The notes: a model not told the origin generated them from the letters alone. Shown: positions 1-9,259, counted from the first letter of the stretch. The stretch: 64,000 bases of DNA from Pseudomonadota bacterium (GCA_021801265.1 JAJYYE010000010.1:124001-188000), one strand, 5' to 3'. Made by a program: numbers and translations.

Positions 1-612
1 CCCCGAAAACCGCCGCGAGACAAACTGAATGACTGACTCGAAAAAACGGCCTACCAACTCAAATACCGCAAACCAGGATAAACCCGACACCGTAGAAAAT
101 GCCAGCATCACAAAGCCGAGCATCAACACGGTAGCGCCCAATGCGCCCAGATAATGAATCACGCCGGTCGCCAGAACTTGGCCCACCACACCGCCCGCCG
201 ATCCGGCGGCGGCATTGGCCGGTGTGGCTTGATGAATCGCTGCCAACACACTCACCGCAAACACAGTGAGAATGACGCCGCCAATTTGAATCGCGAAAAA
301 CACATCCAGCAAACGATCGTCACTACGTAACCGCACGAACTGGCGCAGGGCAAACACAATCACCATGGGCGGCACGGCGTACGCGCCATACCCCAATAAG
401 AACCGTGAAAAATCGGCCAACCACGCGCCCACGGCACCCGCCGCATTGTGAATCGCCGCCCCCTGCCCTGTGGTGGTGAATCCCGGATCATTGGGCGAAT
501 AAGTCCAAAGCGACAAGGCGTAATAGCCCGTCAACAGAACCAAGATAAACAAAACCGAATCAGCCACCATCCGCTGGGGCTGAAACAACACCGTATTTTT
601 GGCAGAACTCAT
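1..612 (-). CDS. ftsK: DNA translocase FtsK, N-terminal part (runs off the left edge)
   Basis: The reverse strand is open from an ATG at 610-612 to the window edge, giving 204 codons without a stop. The visible part is the membrane domain of FtsK/SpoIIIE-type DNA translocases. A short charged N-terminus is followed by a hydrophobic segment leading into the family hallmark SLWTYSPNDPGF (about residues 36-47), then further hydrophobic segments near residues 72-90, 105-128 and 150-185. In the family this 4-TM domain anchors the protein at the division septum, while the C-terminal motor (not in this window) pumps chromosomal DNA and activates XerCD at dif. The motor and gamma domains cannot be checked here. 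sspB and sspA lie upstream on the same strand across a 121-bp gap. Confidence 0.9.
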   Translation of the reverse strand, partial: MSSAKNTVLFQPQRMVADSVLFILVLLTGYYALSLWTYSPNDPGFTTTGQGAAIHNAAGAVGAWLADFSRFLLGYGAYAVPPMVIVFALRQFVRLRSDDRLLDVFFAIQIGGVILTVFAVSVLAAIHQATPANAAAGSAGGVVGQVLATGVIHYLGALGATVLMLGFVMLAFSTVSGLSWFAVFELVGRFFESVIQFVSRRFSG

Positions 613-733
613 TTAAATCCGACTAAATTCAAGTTAATCAAAGCGAAAATGCACCGCACACTCATCTCGTTTGTCCCTGAGAGACGTGATCTAGAGCACA
701 ACGGGCAAGCCGGGTTCAAAACCCGCCACGGGC

Positions 734-1252
734 CTACTTAACAATCCGCAACCGCGAGCCTTTTGGCGCAGGGGCATTTGGCGGCGGTTCATCATCGGGC
801 GTTTCTTCAGTCGGCGACTGCGGGGATTCATCCGATGGCGTCACGCTGGGTTTCGCCCGCAGCTTCTTCGGAGCAGTCACACCCGCCAAGCTTAATTTGG
901 GCGCAGGGGCGGCCAGTTCGTCATCATCCATAAATTCTTCATCCGGCTCAGGCGGAAATTGTGCGCCGCTACCGAAATCCCGGTCATAAATACCAATCAC
1001 CGCACGAATCGGTACAAAAATGGCTTCGGGTTTACCCGCAAAACGGGCTTCAAACGCAATCGCACGGCGATCCATCGAGAAGTTTCGCACGGCACTGGGG
1101 CTAATATTCAAATGAATCTGCCCCTGATCGACATGAGCTTGTGGCACTGACACGCCAGATACTGTGGCATCTACGACGATGATCGGCACATGACCCTGAT
1201 CGACCGTCCAGTCATACAGGGCGCGAATAAGATACGGACGTTTAGATAACAT
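734..1252 (-). CDS. sspB: ClpXP protease specificity-enhancing factor SspB
   Basis: The 172-residue protein is close to the usual SspB length (about 165). The N-terminal domain (about residues 1-105) is the SspB fold that binds ssrA-tagged proteins and other ClpXP substrates. An acidic, low-complexity linker rich in P, E and D follows. The last residues, LRIVK, match the C-terminal XB peptide (LRVVK in E. coli) that docks on the ClpX zinc-binding domain, so both ends of the adaptor are present. The ATG has an AAGG seven bases upstream. The gene follows sspA by only 16 bp on the same strand, the usual sspAB operon, so both are probably made under starvation from a promoter upstream of sspA. 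Confidence 0.95.
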   Translation of the reverse strand: MLSKRPYLIRALYDWTVDQGHVPIIVVDATVSGVSVPQAHVDQGQIHLNISPSAVRNFSMDRRAIAFEARFAGKPEAIFVPIRAVIGIYDRDFGSGAQFPPEPDEEFMDDDELAAPAPKLSLAGVTAPKKLRAKPSVTPSDESPQSPTEETPDDEPPPNAPAPKGSRLRIVK

Positions 1253-1268
1253 GCGCGAACCTTAAACC

Positions 1269-1898
1269 TTAATACCGATCACGCATTTCGCGTTCAACCT
1301 CGGTGAGGCTCATTTGGAAGGTGGGGCGGTCGAACATGCGCTTCATGTAATCCAGCACGGGCTTGGCACCGGGGCCGGATAGCTCAACGCCATAAACCGG
1401 CAAGCGCCACAACAAGGCCGATAAGGTCACGTCGGTAAGGCTGTATTCTTCACTCATGAAAAAGGGCTGATGGCCAAACGCCGGTGCCAGGGCCAGCAAG
1501 CCTTCCCGTAGTGTTTTACGCGCACGGGACACGGTTTTTTCGCCCCGTTCAAACTCGGGGAGCAAGCCATACCAATCGCGCTCGATGCTATACAGCGCAG
1601 TGCGCACCTTGGCACGACTCACGGGATCAACCGGCATGAGCGGCGGATGCGGAAAACGCTCATCCAGATATTCCATAATCACACGGGCATTGGTAATGAC
1701 GAGATCACGATCCGCCAAAACGGGCACGGTGCCCTCCGGACTTAAATCGTGAAAATCTTCCGGGATTTCGCCAAGTGATATGTCGATGACATCCGCTGTG
1801 AGCTCTTTTTCCGCAAGAACAATCCGCGTGCGATGGCAATCGGGATTCTCAGGGTTGGTAAACAAGGTCATGACCGAGCGGCGGTTGACAGTCGCCAT
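1269..1898 (-). CDS. sspA: Stringent starvation protein A (GST-fold RNA polymerase-associated factor)
   Basis: SspA is a glutathione-S-transferase-fold protein that binds RNA polymerase and changes transcription under starvation and acid stress; it has no GST activity in known members. The N-terminal thioredoxin-like domain begins around VMTLFTNPENPDCHRTR, and the all-alpha GST C-terminal domain covers about residues 95-205. I placed the start at the ATG at 1896-1898 because AAGGAGA lies seven bases upstream. An in-frame extension reaches 1946 but has no ribosome site. From this start the protein is 209 residues, normal for the family. First gene of the sspA-sspB pair. Confidence 0.94.
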   Translation of the reverse strand: MATVNRRSVMTLFTNPENPDCHRTRIVLAEKELTADVIDISLGEIPEDFHDLSPEGTVPVLADRDLVITNARVIMEYLDERFPHPPLMPVDPVSRAKVRTALYSIERDWYGLLPEFERGEKTVSRARKTLREGLLALAPAFGHQPFFMSEEYSLTDVTLSALLWRLPVYGVELSGPGAKPVLDYMKRMFDRPTFQMSLTEVEREMRDRY

Positions 1899-1975
1899 AG
1901 GGCGTCTCCTTAAGAAATCAAGCGAAAAGATAGAGCATGATAGCAAATTGCCCCGAACTTATGGACAAGTCTGTT

Positions 1976-4900
1976 TCACATCGGGGATGCGAGTGCTTTT
2001 CGTCCGAGTAATAATCGATACACCACCGGCATGACGATCAACACCAGCGGCATTTGAATCACCAGTCCCGAGATAATGGCCACCGCCAAGGGTTGCTGCA
2101 TGGCCGAGCCCTGCCCGAGCCCGAGCCCCAGCGGCAACAAGGCCAGAATGGCGGCCAAGGTGGTCATCGCAATGGGGCGGATGCGGTTACTGCCCGCGTC
2201 AATCAACATCGGAATACTCAAGGGTGCTGGCACGGCGCCTGTCGAATTTCTCAACACCATTAACTCGGAGAAATAAAATACAGCCACTTCGGTCACAATG
2301 CCGACAATCATAATCATGCCCATGAGCGCAGTGATATTCAGCGTTTGTCCGGCCAGCCACAAACCGGTGAACACCCCACCCACTGCCAGCATCGGGGCGA
2401 CCATGATCGCGAGCGCAATCCGAAATTGTTCATACAGAAACAATAACGCCAAAAACACGAGCAAGGCGGCGGCAATAAACACCCCCATCAAGCCCGAAAA
2501 CGCCTGTTGCTGTTGCAGATACAAGCCCGCCAATTGGTAATGCACGCCGGGGGGCAGCAAGCCCGGTTGCGCCAGGGCTTTTTTCACATCATGAATAGCC
2601 GCGCCATAACCCCGGCCATCAATTCGCGCCGATACGGATACCGCAGGCGTGAGATCGTGACGCGTAATTTCTGCAGTGCCATCAATCCGAGTGAGCGTAG
2701 CTACGCGTTGGAGGGGAACGAGATGCCCATCGGGCGCGCGCAGCTGCAGTTGCTCGATTTGCGCCAATGATTGGCGATCCACCGTGGGGATCCACACCCG
2801 CACGCCCAGCATTTGCTGGCCTTCGCGGATTTGTGTGGAAACCGCACCACTCAAAAATTGCCCCAATTGCTGAGTGATGGCTGCTGGCGTCATGCCTTCC
2901 AGCGCCGCCTTCACGTGGTCGATTTTGATATCGACCGAGCCACCGGCAATCACCAAACCATCATTGATTTCTTTCAAGCCCGAAACTTGTCCCAGAACCG
3001 CAGCCACTTTGGGGGCGAGGGTTTGCAGTGATGGCCAATCGACGCCGCTTAATACCACCACCACCGGGCGGGGGGAGCCGCTTAAATCCCCAATTAAATC
3101 CTGCATGGGTTGGTTCATGTCCAACAATTGGAAACCGGGCACTTCGGCAGTAATTTGTGCGGCAATGCGGTTCATCGCCGCGCCCTGCCCTTCGGGGCTT
3201 TTTAGCAACACAAACATATCCCCTTGATTCGCTTCGGTTAAGCCGCCGCCTAATTGGGTGCCGGTGCGCCGCGTCCAGGTTTTTACCTCGGGCGTGCTGG
3301 CTAGAATCTGTTCGACCTGAGCGACCAGTCGATCCGTTTCAATCAAAGAGGTACCGGGCGCGGTTTGATAATCCAGCACGAAGCCACCTTCATTCATTTC
3401 GGGCATAAAACCGGAAGGCACCTTGCCAAGCGCCAGTACGCCCACTGCAATCACCGCCGCAATCAGGGGCAGAATAACGAGGGGCATTTTGAATAAAAAC
3501 TGCATCAGGCGCCGATAGTGCCGTTGTACGAAGCCCATCACCCGCCCCGTTGATTCGTTGGCGGCATCTTTAACGTCCAAAAGCTTATCGGCGATGAGTG
3601 GCAATGCGAGCCAAACAAACAAGAACGAAACGATCAAGGCGGTGGCCATCGTGAGCGATAGGGCTTTAAAAAATGCCCCCGTCACGCCATCCAAAAAAGC
3701 CAGGGGCGCGAAAATAATAATAGTTGCGGTGCTGGAACCCGCCAGTGGCTGGGTGAAATCATGCGCGGCTTGCATCACGGTGTGGGTACCGAGGCCTTCT
3801 TGATGCAAGCGGCGCGTGATTTGTTCGAGCATGACGATGATGTCATCCACAATCAGCCCGACCGCTGCCGCCATTCCACCCAAGGTCATGATATTAAAGC
3901 TCATGCCAAACAGACTTAAGAGCAAAATACTGGCTGATAATACCGTTGGCACCATAACGAGGGTCATCAGCGCAAGCTTGATGCTGCGCAAAAAGGCCAG
4001 GAGCACCAAGGTAGCAAACACGATGCCGAGCAAAATGGCATCGCGCACGGAATTCACTGAATCAAGAATCACCGTGCTTTGATCGTACCAACGCTCAAGA
4101 TGAACCCCGGCGGGGAATTGGGCTTTCATCGTATCGAGTTTTTGAGCAATGGCCTGGCCGATCGCCACCGTGTTGCCGCCCAAGGTTTGATGTACCAGCA
4201 CCACCACCGCAGGCTTGCCGTTCGCTGTGACAATTTGATATTGCGGTACACTCGCTGCGCGCACCGTGGCCACTTCTGCCAGGCGAATCACGCCGTTACT
4301 GCCCGTGCGCAATACCGTTTGGCGCACTTCATCGATGTTCGCAAAACGCGCATCGGCCAAGAGTAAATCCAGCCGACCGCGTGCCTGCAGCTTACCCACC
4401 GCTTGCAGGGTATTTGCTGCCGATAACGCCTGCACGACATCTTGCATGGAAAGCTTTAACGCGGCGAGTTTCATCGGATCAACCGTGACCCGATATTCGC
4501 CCACTGCCCCCCCTTGAATGGTGACCTGGCGCACGCCTTGAATGCTCGATAAGGCGGGCAAAAGCTGTAATTGCGCAAAGCGCCGTAGCGCCACAGGATC
4601 CACCGACGTTGAGGTGAGGCTATATGCGACGACGGGAAATTTGGTCGGGTCCATCCGCTTAACCTGGAATGTCACCCCCGCTGGCAACTGCCCCAGCGTT
4701 TGTGCCAATGCGGCTTGCACTTGCAGGACTTTTTGCGGTAAATCGCTACCCCAATTAAAACGCAAATCCACATCCGCAGAACCGCGGCTGGTGGTTGAAT
4801 TGATCGCCACCACACCCTGCACGCTGCGCAATGCCTGCTCCACCGGAATGGTCACCTCCATTTGCATTTGATCAGCCGAGCGGTCGCCCGCATCCAGCGC

Positions 4901-5059
4901 CACCACAATGCGCGGGAATGAGACCGAGGGAAACAAAGACACCGGCATCTTGGTGGCCGCAAACACCCCTGCCAACACCAACAGCACCAATAAAAATAAA
5001 ATCGAACGACGATGTGATAGCAGCCACTCGGCGAAGGCATTCAACCGCACGGCCATCAT
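1976..5059 (-). CDS. RND efflux transporter, inner-membrane permease subunit
   Basis: At 1027 residues this has the full length of an AcrB/CusA-type RND pump. One TM helix sits at about residues 14-34. Two large periplasmic loops follow, with a TM block at about 335-480 carrying GLIVDDIIVMLE (the paired aspartates of the proton relay in TM4), and a second TM block at about 855-1015. The TM10 segment contains IVGIVTEVAVFYFSE, which is neither the usual HAE-1 sequence nor the classical CzcA one, so drug versus metal substrate cannot be decided. The start overlaps the adaptor stop (ATGA), so the two are translationally coupled. Last gene of the operon outer membrane factor-adaptor-permease. Confidence 0.93.
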   Translation of the reverse strand: MMAVRLNAFAEWLLSHRRSILFLLVLLVLAGVFAATKMPVSLFPSVSFPRIVVALDAGDRSADQMQMEVTIPVEQALRSVQGVVAINSTTSRGSADVDLRFNWGSDLPQKVLQVQAALAQTLGQLPAGVTFQVKRMDPTKFPVVAYSLTSTSVDPVALRRFAQLQLLPALSSIQGVRQVTIQGGAVGEYRVTVDPMKLAALKLSMQDVVQALSAANTLQAVGKLQARGRLDLLLADARFANIDEVRQTVLRTGSNGVIRLAEVATVRAASVPQYQIVTANGKPAVVVLVHQTLGGNTVAIGQAIAQKLDTMKAQFPAGVHLERWYDQSTVILDSVNSVRDAILLGIVFATLVLLAFLRSIKLALMTLVMVPTVLSASILLLSLFGMSFNIMTLGGMAAAVGLIVDDIIVMLEQITRRLHQEGLGTHTVMQAAHDFTQPLAGSSTATIIIFAPLAFLDGVTGAFFKALSLTMATALIVSFLFVWLALPLIADKLLDVKDAANESTGRVMGFVQRHYRRLMQFLFKMPLVILPLIAAVIAVGVLALGKVPSGFMPEMNEGGFVLDYQTAPGTSLIETDRLVAQVEQILASTPEVKTWTRRTGTQLGGGLTEANQGDMFVLLKSPEGQGAAMNRIAAQITAEVPGFQLLDMNQPMQDLIGDLSGSPRPVVVVLSGVDWPSLQTLAPKVAAVLGQVSGLKEINDGLVIAGGSVDIKIDHVKAALEGMTPAAITQQLGQFLSGAVSTQIREGQQMLGVRVWIPTVDRQSLAQIEQLQLRAPDGHLVPLQRVATLTRIDGTAEITRHDLTPAVSVSARIDGRGYGAAIHDVKKALAQPGLLPPGVHYQLAGLYLQQQQAFSGLMGVFIAAALLVFLALLFLYEQFRIALAIMVAPMLAVGGVFTGLWLAGQTLNITALMGMIMIVGIVTEVAVFYFSELMVLRNSTGAVPAPLSIPMLIDAGSNRIRPIAMTTLAAILALLPLGLGLGQGSAMQQPLAVAIISGLVIQMPLVLIVMPVVYRLLLGRKALASPM

Positions 5060-6144
5060 GGTTTAGGTGCCTGTATTGTCGGCACAGTGGGCTGAATGCG
5101 CACTGCCATGCCATCCTGCAGTACATATTGCCCTTGGGTCACAATCTGATCACCTACACCCAAAGCCCCAGATACCTGCGGTTCAATCACGCTTGATTCG
5201 CCCACGCGCAGCACCACATGGACGGGGATTGCCCTGGCAATTTTTTCATTGGCACCACGGCTCGCAGACTCGATCCAAAAAACCGTCGGCGTGCCGGAAT
5301 CCATCAGTACCGCATCGGTCGGCACAAGCAAACCGCGCTGTGCAGGCAGATCAATGTCACCTTGCAAGGTTGTGCCCGTAATTAAAGGGCTGTTTTGGTC
5401 GTCGGGTTTGGCAATCACATCCAACAGGCGGGTCGCAGGGTTAATTTGACCATCCACCCGCAGCACGGTAGCGGTTTGCTGACCGTGGGCCGCAAATACC
5501 GAATGAAAGCGAATCCGCGTACCCGGCACAATGACAGCGGCATCCTCGGGCTCAATGCCAAACCGCAGCAACAACGCCTGTTGCGCCGATAAGGTGAGTA
5601 AGGCGCCCCCGGGGGCGACGATGCTGCCCACGGCCGCAGGCACCGTCATCACCAAGGCATCTTCGGTGGCTTTGATGGTTTGGACTGGTTGGTTGCTGCC
5701 GATTTTTTCCAGGGTTTTGATGCGCTGATCGGCATCCAGCACGGCTTGTTTGGCACGCACCACATCTTGATGGGTGGCCATTTGTCGCGCGAATAAATAC
5801 TGTTTTTGGGTTAAATCCTGGTTCATCACTACCTGCTGCGATTGCGCCTGCTGGAAGGCCAGGTTCGCATTGGGATCGGTTTGCATTACCAGCAACGGCT
5901 GGCCTTTTTTTACCCGCTGGCCCGCTTCAACCAACACTCGGCTGACCTGCCCGCCGGTTTGCGTGGTGATGCTTTGCGTATGAGTTGGGTCGGCAATCAC
6001 TTGGCCATAAGCGGCAATCGCGGGGGTCAGGCTTTGAATTTGCAGGGGTTGAACCGACACTTGGGCGATGACTGTAGGCTCGTCTGCGGCGCACGTCATC
6101 GGTGCCATTAAAAACCAGGCTAGCACCCCAAGCAGGGCAATCAT
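5056..6144 (-). CDS. RND efflux periplasmic adaptor (membrane fusion protein)
   Basis: A 362-residue adaptor that would bridge the permease and the TolC-type channel. I chose the ATG at 6142-6144 because GGAGG lies four bases upstream and the product then begins with a signal peptide (about residues 1-22, ending near TCAADE). The open frame continues to 6222 without a better start. A lipoyl/biotinyl-like motif (VLVEAGQRVKKGQPLLVM, about residues 70-90) precedes a short coiled-coil hairpin (about 95-145), beta-barrel and membrane-proximal domains. The alanine- and glutamine-rich hairpin is short for a canonical TolC-docking adaptor. The stop overlaps the permease start by four bases. Confidence 0.91.
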   Translation of the reverse strand: MIALLGVLAWFLMAPMTCAADEPTVIAQVSVQPLQIQSLTPAIAAYGQVIADPTHTQSITTQTGGQVSRVLVEAGQRVKKGQPLLVMQTDPNANLAFQQAQSQQVVMNQDLTQKQYLFARQMATHQDVVRAKQAVLDADQRIKTLEKIGSNQPVQTIKATEDALVMTVPAAVGSIVAPGGALLTLSAQQALLLRFGIEPEDAAVIVPGTRIRFHSVFAAHGQQTATVLRVDGQINPATRLLDVIAKPDDQNSPLITGTTLQGDIDLPAQRGLLVPTDAVLMDSGTPTVFWIESASRGANEKIARAIPVHVVLRVGESSVIEPQVSGALGVGDQIVTQGQYVLQDGMAVRIQPTVPTIQAPKP

Positions 6145-6221
6145 CTGTCCTCCAGCAGTCATATGAAGCTGAATTCGGCTGCTATACCACGCGGATTGAC
6201 ACGGAATGAATAACCAGGACA

Positions 6222-7625
6222 TCAGTATTTTTTCTCAATGGTGGATTCATCCACCGTGGATGTATTCATGGTGGATTTCTCTGGGCACCCCAACACGCCG
6301 AGCAAAGCCAATTGCGCCTGAACAATCGCTTGGCGGGTTTGAATGGCGTTTAATCGCTCGGCAGTGAGTGTTGCGCGCACGGCCAAATAGGAACCTGCCG
6401 AAAAATACCCGGCATCCAACGCAGTTTGGGCATTGGCGGCGGTTTTCTCCAAGGTGGGCAGGCGCGCATCAATTTGCGCTAAGCGGGCGCGATAAGCCGC
6501 AAGCTGGCTCTGCACGGCAGCCACATCACTCACGGCCTGATTAATCCGCACTTGAAATTCGGCCAACAGTTGCGCACGGCTGGCTTGGGCGACCGCCACG
6601 CCCGCTTGGGCACTGCCGAATATCGGCAGGCTTAACCCCACGCTGAACCCGGCGGTTTGCACATTGCTGGTATCGTTGGCATGGCTAAAGCCCAAGGTCA
6701 AGCCGGGAAATTGCTGCAATATGGCCGCCCGATAATTGGCATCGGCTTGCAACACACCAGCACGCAGGGCGAGTAAATCGGGGCGGCGAGCGGCGAGCTG
6801 TGTCAGCATCAAGTTTTGTTGTGCGGTATCAGGCGTTGCAATATTCGGCCAGCCCCGTGTCTGCCAAAACGTATCGGGCGCCAAGCCCATCAAGGCATTC
6901 ATTTTCTGGTGCATTTGGATGGCCTGCAATTGCAACACATCCACTTGCCGCGCTAAATCGGCGGCGCGTACCACATCGGCCACTACCCGATCTTGGGTGA
7001 TGTAGCCCTTCGCCAAGGCCGCTTCACCTTGACGCTGACGCGCGCGTAACTCGGTGAGCTCCACCGTTAATACGCGCGTTTGTTCGGCATTGGCCACCTG
7101 CTGGATATATAAATCACTGGCTTTAATTTGGGTGGTTAGGCCCAACCAAGTGTAGTTTAACTCTTGCTGAATTTGTGCGGCTTTTGCCGCGTCGAGGCGA
7201 TCGTTACGCGAGATTATGGCCGATAAATCAAGACCGATGGCCTGATTCATGGCATTAATCAAGCCCGCGCCATTCAAGGGGTGATCCAGCGTTAAATTCA
7301 AGGAAGGATCGGGCAACGAGCCTGCTTGGCGTATGCGCGCCGCCGCAATCATCAACCCACGCTTGGCGGCCTTCAAATCCGGATTATTCTGCAACACCAG
7401 GGTTTGAATAGATCCCAAAGTAAGGGTTTCGGCCTCGGCAAGGTGCCCCGGCATGGGGGCCGTAGCGGGCAAAGCCGCAAAGTTGGGCTGTTGCGGTACG
7501 ACTAAGGGCTGATATGGGGCGCAACCGGCCAGCAAAGCACTGATGGCCATCGCCATAACGGCGTATTTTCCATTTTTCACCAGCCTGTACGGCTGCTCAA
7601 TCGAGTAGAACCATCCTGCGCGCAT
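6222..7625 (-). CDS. TolC-type outer membrane efflux lipoprotein
   Basis: Outer membrane factor of the tripartite pump, 467 residues from the start given. A lipoprotein signal is clear: MAISALLAGC, with the modified cysteine in the LAGC lipobox. Two repeated OEP domains follow (about residues 55-240 and 265-450), rich in A, Q and L as expected for the alpha-helical barrel, including ASRAQLLAEFQVRINQAVSD. The start is uncertain: ATG at 7623-7625 has GGGGA seven bases upstream, but an in-frame ATG at 7641-7643 and a GTG directly before KNGKYAVMAMAIS are alternatives. First gene of the efflux operon; the palindrome at 7693-7708 lies upstream. Confidence 0.88.
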   Translation of the reverse strand: MRAGWFYSIEQPYRLVKNGKYAVMAMAISALLAGCAPYQPLVVPQQPNFAALPATAPMPGHLAEAETLTLGSIQTLVLQNNPDLKAAKRGLMIAAARIRQAGSLPDPSLNLTLDHPLNGAGLINAMNQAIGLDLSAIISRNDRLDAAKAAQIQQELNYTWLGLTTQIKASDLYIQQVANAEQTRVLTVELTELRARQRQGEAALAKGYITQDRVVADVVRAADLARQVDVLQLQAIQMHQKMNALMGLAPDTFWQTRGWPNIATPDTAQQNLMLTQLAARRPDLLALRAGVLQADANYRAAILQQFPGLTLGFSHANDTSNVQTAGFSVGLSLPIFGSAQAGVAVAQASRAQLLAEFQVRINQAVSDVAAVQSQLAAYRARLAQIDARLPTLEKTAANAQTALDAGYFSAGSYLAVRATLTAERLNAIQTRQAIVQAQLALLGVLGCPEKSTMNTSTVDESTIEKKY

Positions 7626-7692
7626 TCCTGCTTCCCCATTCATATGAAGCCTGATTATGCCGAGACAACGCCGCAAAATCAGTGAAGTCAAT

Positions 7693-7708
7693 ATGACCAT
7701 TTGGTCAT
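7693..7708. promoter_or_regulatory. Perfect 16-bp palindrome upstream of the efflux operon, TetR-type operator candidate
   Basis: ATGACCATTTGGTCAT is a perfect inverted repeat with 7-base arms around TT. It lies about 70 bp upstream of the outer membrane factor start and overlaps the stop codon of the upstream deacetylase gene. On the reverse strand a TTGACT hexamer follows directly, but I did not find a well-spaced -10. The TGACCA-N2-TGGTCA shape is like operators of TetR/AcrR repressors of efflux genes. No TetR gene is nearby, so the cognate regulator would act in trans. This is inference from symmetry and position only. Confidence 0.45.
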
Positions 7709-8535
7709 GCAGTGGGGTTATGCACAATTTCCCGCTGATTTTTTGAGATTAAATCCGCGAAGGCGGCACTCTGCAAGACAGCCAATTCAATCGCCCGAGC
7801 CGGAGCGATGGGATCCCAGGCGGATTTTGTGCTGGGATAGCCCGGATGACACATCAACACCGTATCATCTGGGGCTGCTTTCAGCCAATCATCCAACAAC
7901 GCCAAATACCCCGCTTCGGTTTGATCGAACCCATACACACCGGCAAACGCGGGCGGCACCCGAAAACCCGCCTGCTGCGCTTGGATACGTAGCGTGGGCG
8001 CGCCAAGATGCGTAATGAGCCACTCTTTTACGGTCAATTGAGGCGCAATCATCGGCGCGGTAATCCGCACCCAAGGATTAATGCCCCGTTCAGCGAGCAG
8101 CGCTAACACACAATCCCGCACGAGGGGTAATTGATGTACATGCTGATGCCCATCGACATAATCTGGCGCACGGCCGAAGACCTGGATGAAGCGATCTAAC
8201 TGGTCGGCCAAACTTTGGCGTATTTTGCGGCGCGGCAAAAAACCGCTGTAGGCCGAGACAATCAACGCAGGCAATGGCCGAAACCATGAATTCACCCCAA
8301 AGGCCTGGGTTAAATTCAGATGCAGACCAATTTGCACAGAATCCAGTCCCTGCGCAGGCTTTGCCGCTTCAAACCAACGCGGCACCTGGGTTAAGCACCC
8401 AAAGCCACTCAGGCGCCCCTGCTGCACCAAAGCCAAAATACCGGCGTCTACTTCGGCGGACAGGCCAAAATCATCGGCAATCATTACGATGGGGCGCACA
8501 GCATTCTCCAAATTAACCAAGCATTGGGTCGCCAT
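7705..8535 (-). CDS. YdjC/ChbG-family carbohydrate deacetylase (ChbG/HpnK type)
   Basis: 276 residues, the normal size for the family. The metal-binding aspartates are in VMIADDFGLS (about residues 18-27), and the histidine pair is in YVDGHQHVHQLP (about 130-141). Family members remove acetyl groups from N-acetylated sugars (ChbG on chitooligosaccharides, HpnK on hopanoid-linked GlcNAc). Which substrate applies here cannot be told, since no chitin or hopanoid gene is adjacent. The start chosen is the ATG at 8533-8535; the open frame extends 46 codons further upstream into sequence with no family similarity. The gene reads toward the efflux operon and ends inside the 7693-7708 palindrome. Confidence 0.85.
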   Translation of the reverse strand: MATQCLVNLENAVRPIVMIADDFGLSAEVDAGILALVQQGRLSGFGCLTQVPRWFEAAKPAQGLDSVQIGLHLNLTQAFGVNSWFRPLPALIVSAYSGFLPRRKIRQSLADQLDRFIQVFGRAPDYVDGHQHVHQLPLVRDCVLALLAERGINPWVRITAPMIAPQLTVKEWLITHLGAPTLRIQAQQAGFRVPPAFAGVYGFDQTEAGYLALLDDWLKAAPDDTVLMCHPGYPSTKSAWDPIAPARAIELAVLQSAAFADLISKNQREIVHNPTA

Positions 8536-8726
8536 TCTATGGATTCGGCCCCAAAATGTTCGAATGATTTCGGGCAAGCTCTGGGCTAAGCCTGTTCTCG
8601 TTGAGGAGGCTTCATCCGCAACCCTTATCTTGGCATCACCCTTTGGCGAAGGAGGATGAAGGGGGGCTGGCACGCGCCCTTGTCACCCCCCTTCCGGTAT
8701 CTACGGAATGCGGTTGGATGCGGATT

Positions 8727-8817
8727 GTAGGAGGGGTTGTAACCCCGACGCGGTGGTTAAACACGGGCACAGTGCATGCGCGTTTGGCCGTGCTGTCGCG
8801 GATAAATCCGCTCCTAC
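8727..8817. repeat. REP/BIME-like inverted pair (GTAGGAG ... CTCCTAC)
   Basis: Two short hairpins face each other. The left one begins GTAGGAG and folds GGGGTT-GT-AACCCC. The right one ends CTCCTAC and folds GCGGAT-AA-ATCCGC. The GTAG/CTAC tetranucleotide at the outer ends plus an imperfect GC-rich hairpin is the signature of REP sequences mobilised by RAYT transposases. Related copies occur at about 44288 and 63339-63567. No RAYT gene is in the window. It lies in the gap between the deacetylase and the EAL gene. Confidence 0.7.
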
Positions 8818-9001
8818 CGACCCAGCGCAACGCCAGAGCGGGCGTTGATTCCTCGATTCATTGAATCTTGGAAAATAAAAAAGTCACCGCCGCCGCTCGG
8901 TTTGGAAATGATAGAACATAATTAACAAAATCCCAGCCCCCCCTGCGCCTTGTCTGCGCGCTGGTCACCGCTCAAGCGGAAGAATTGGGTATTACCCCCG
9001 C

Positions 9002-9121
9002 ATGTACTTGGATATCGTCGGTGACAAAGATTCCGCCAATGGTCGAGGCACCGGTTACATTCAAAACACCAATGGCGATAGCCGCGCCGAAACATACGCG
9101 GCATTCATGGATGGGGATTAA
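9002..9121 (+). pseudogene. Short coding fragment, possible 3' remnant of a lost gene
   Basis: The reading frame MYLDIVGDKDSANGRGTGY...FMDGD followed by TAA has protein-like composition (G, D and N rich, no rare-codon clusters). It is only 39 codons and has no ribosome binding site. The frame continues upstream a little without a start before reaching homopolymeric sequence. I do not recognise the family. It sits between a REP pair and the EAL gene, in an otherwise gene-free stretch (8536-9259). It may be the tail of a deleted gene, or chance. Confidence 0.25.
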
Positions 9122-9259
9122 CCTTCGCTCAGTGGGTCATGCGACCACATGACCCCGACCTGCCAATGCAATAACGATAAGCACAAATAATGACCCTGTT
9201 TAATTATTGGGTACGAAATTTGCTTTATGATGGGTTCAGTTTTTATATTGGCATGAACC

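Noticed and set aside
700-740. CGGGTT-CAAA-ACCCG hairpin between ftsK and sspB resembling a tRNA T-arm
   Set aside because: No acceptor, D or anticodon arm can be drawn around it, and the loop is wrong; at most a weak stem-loop.
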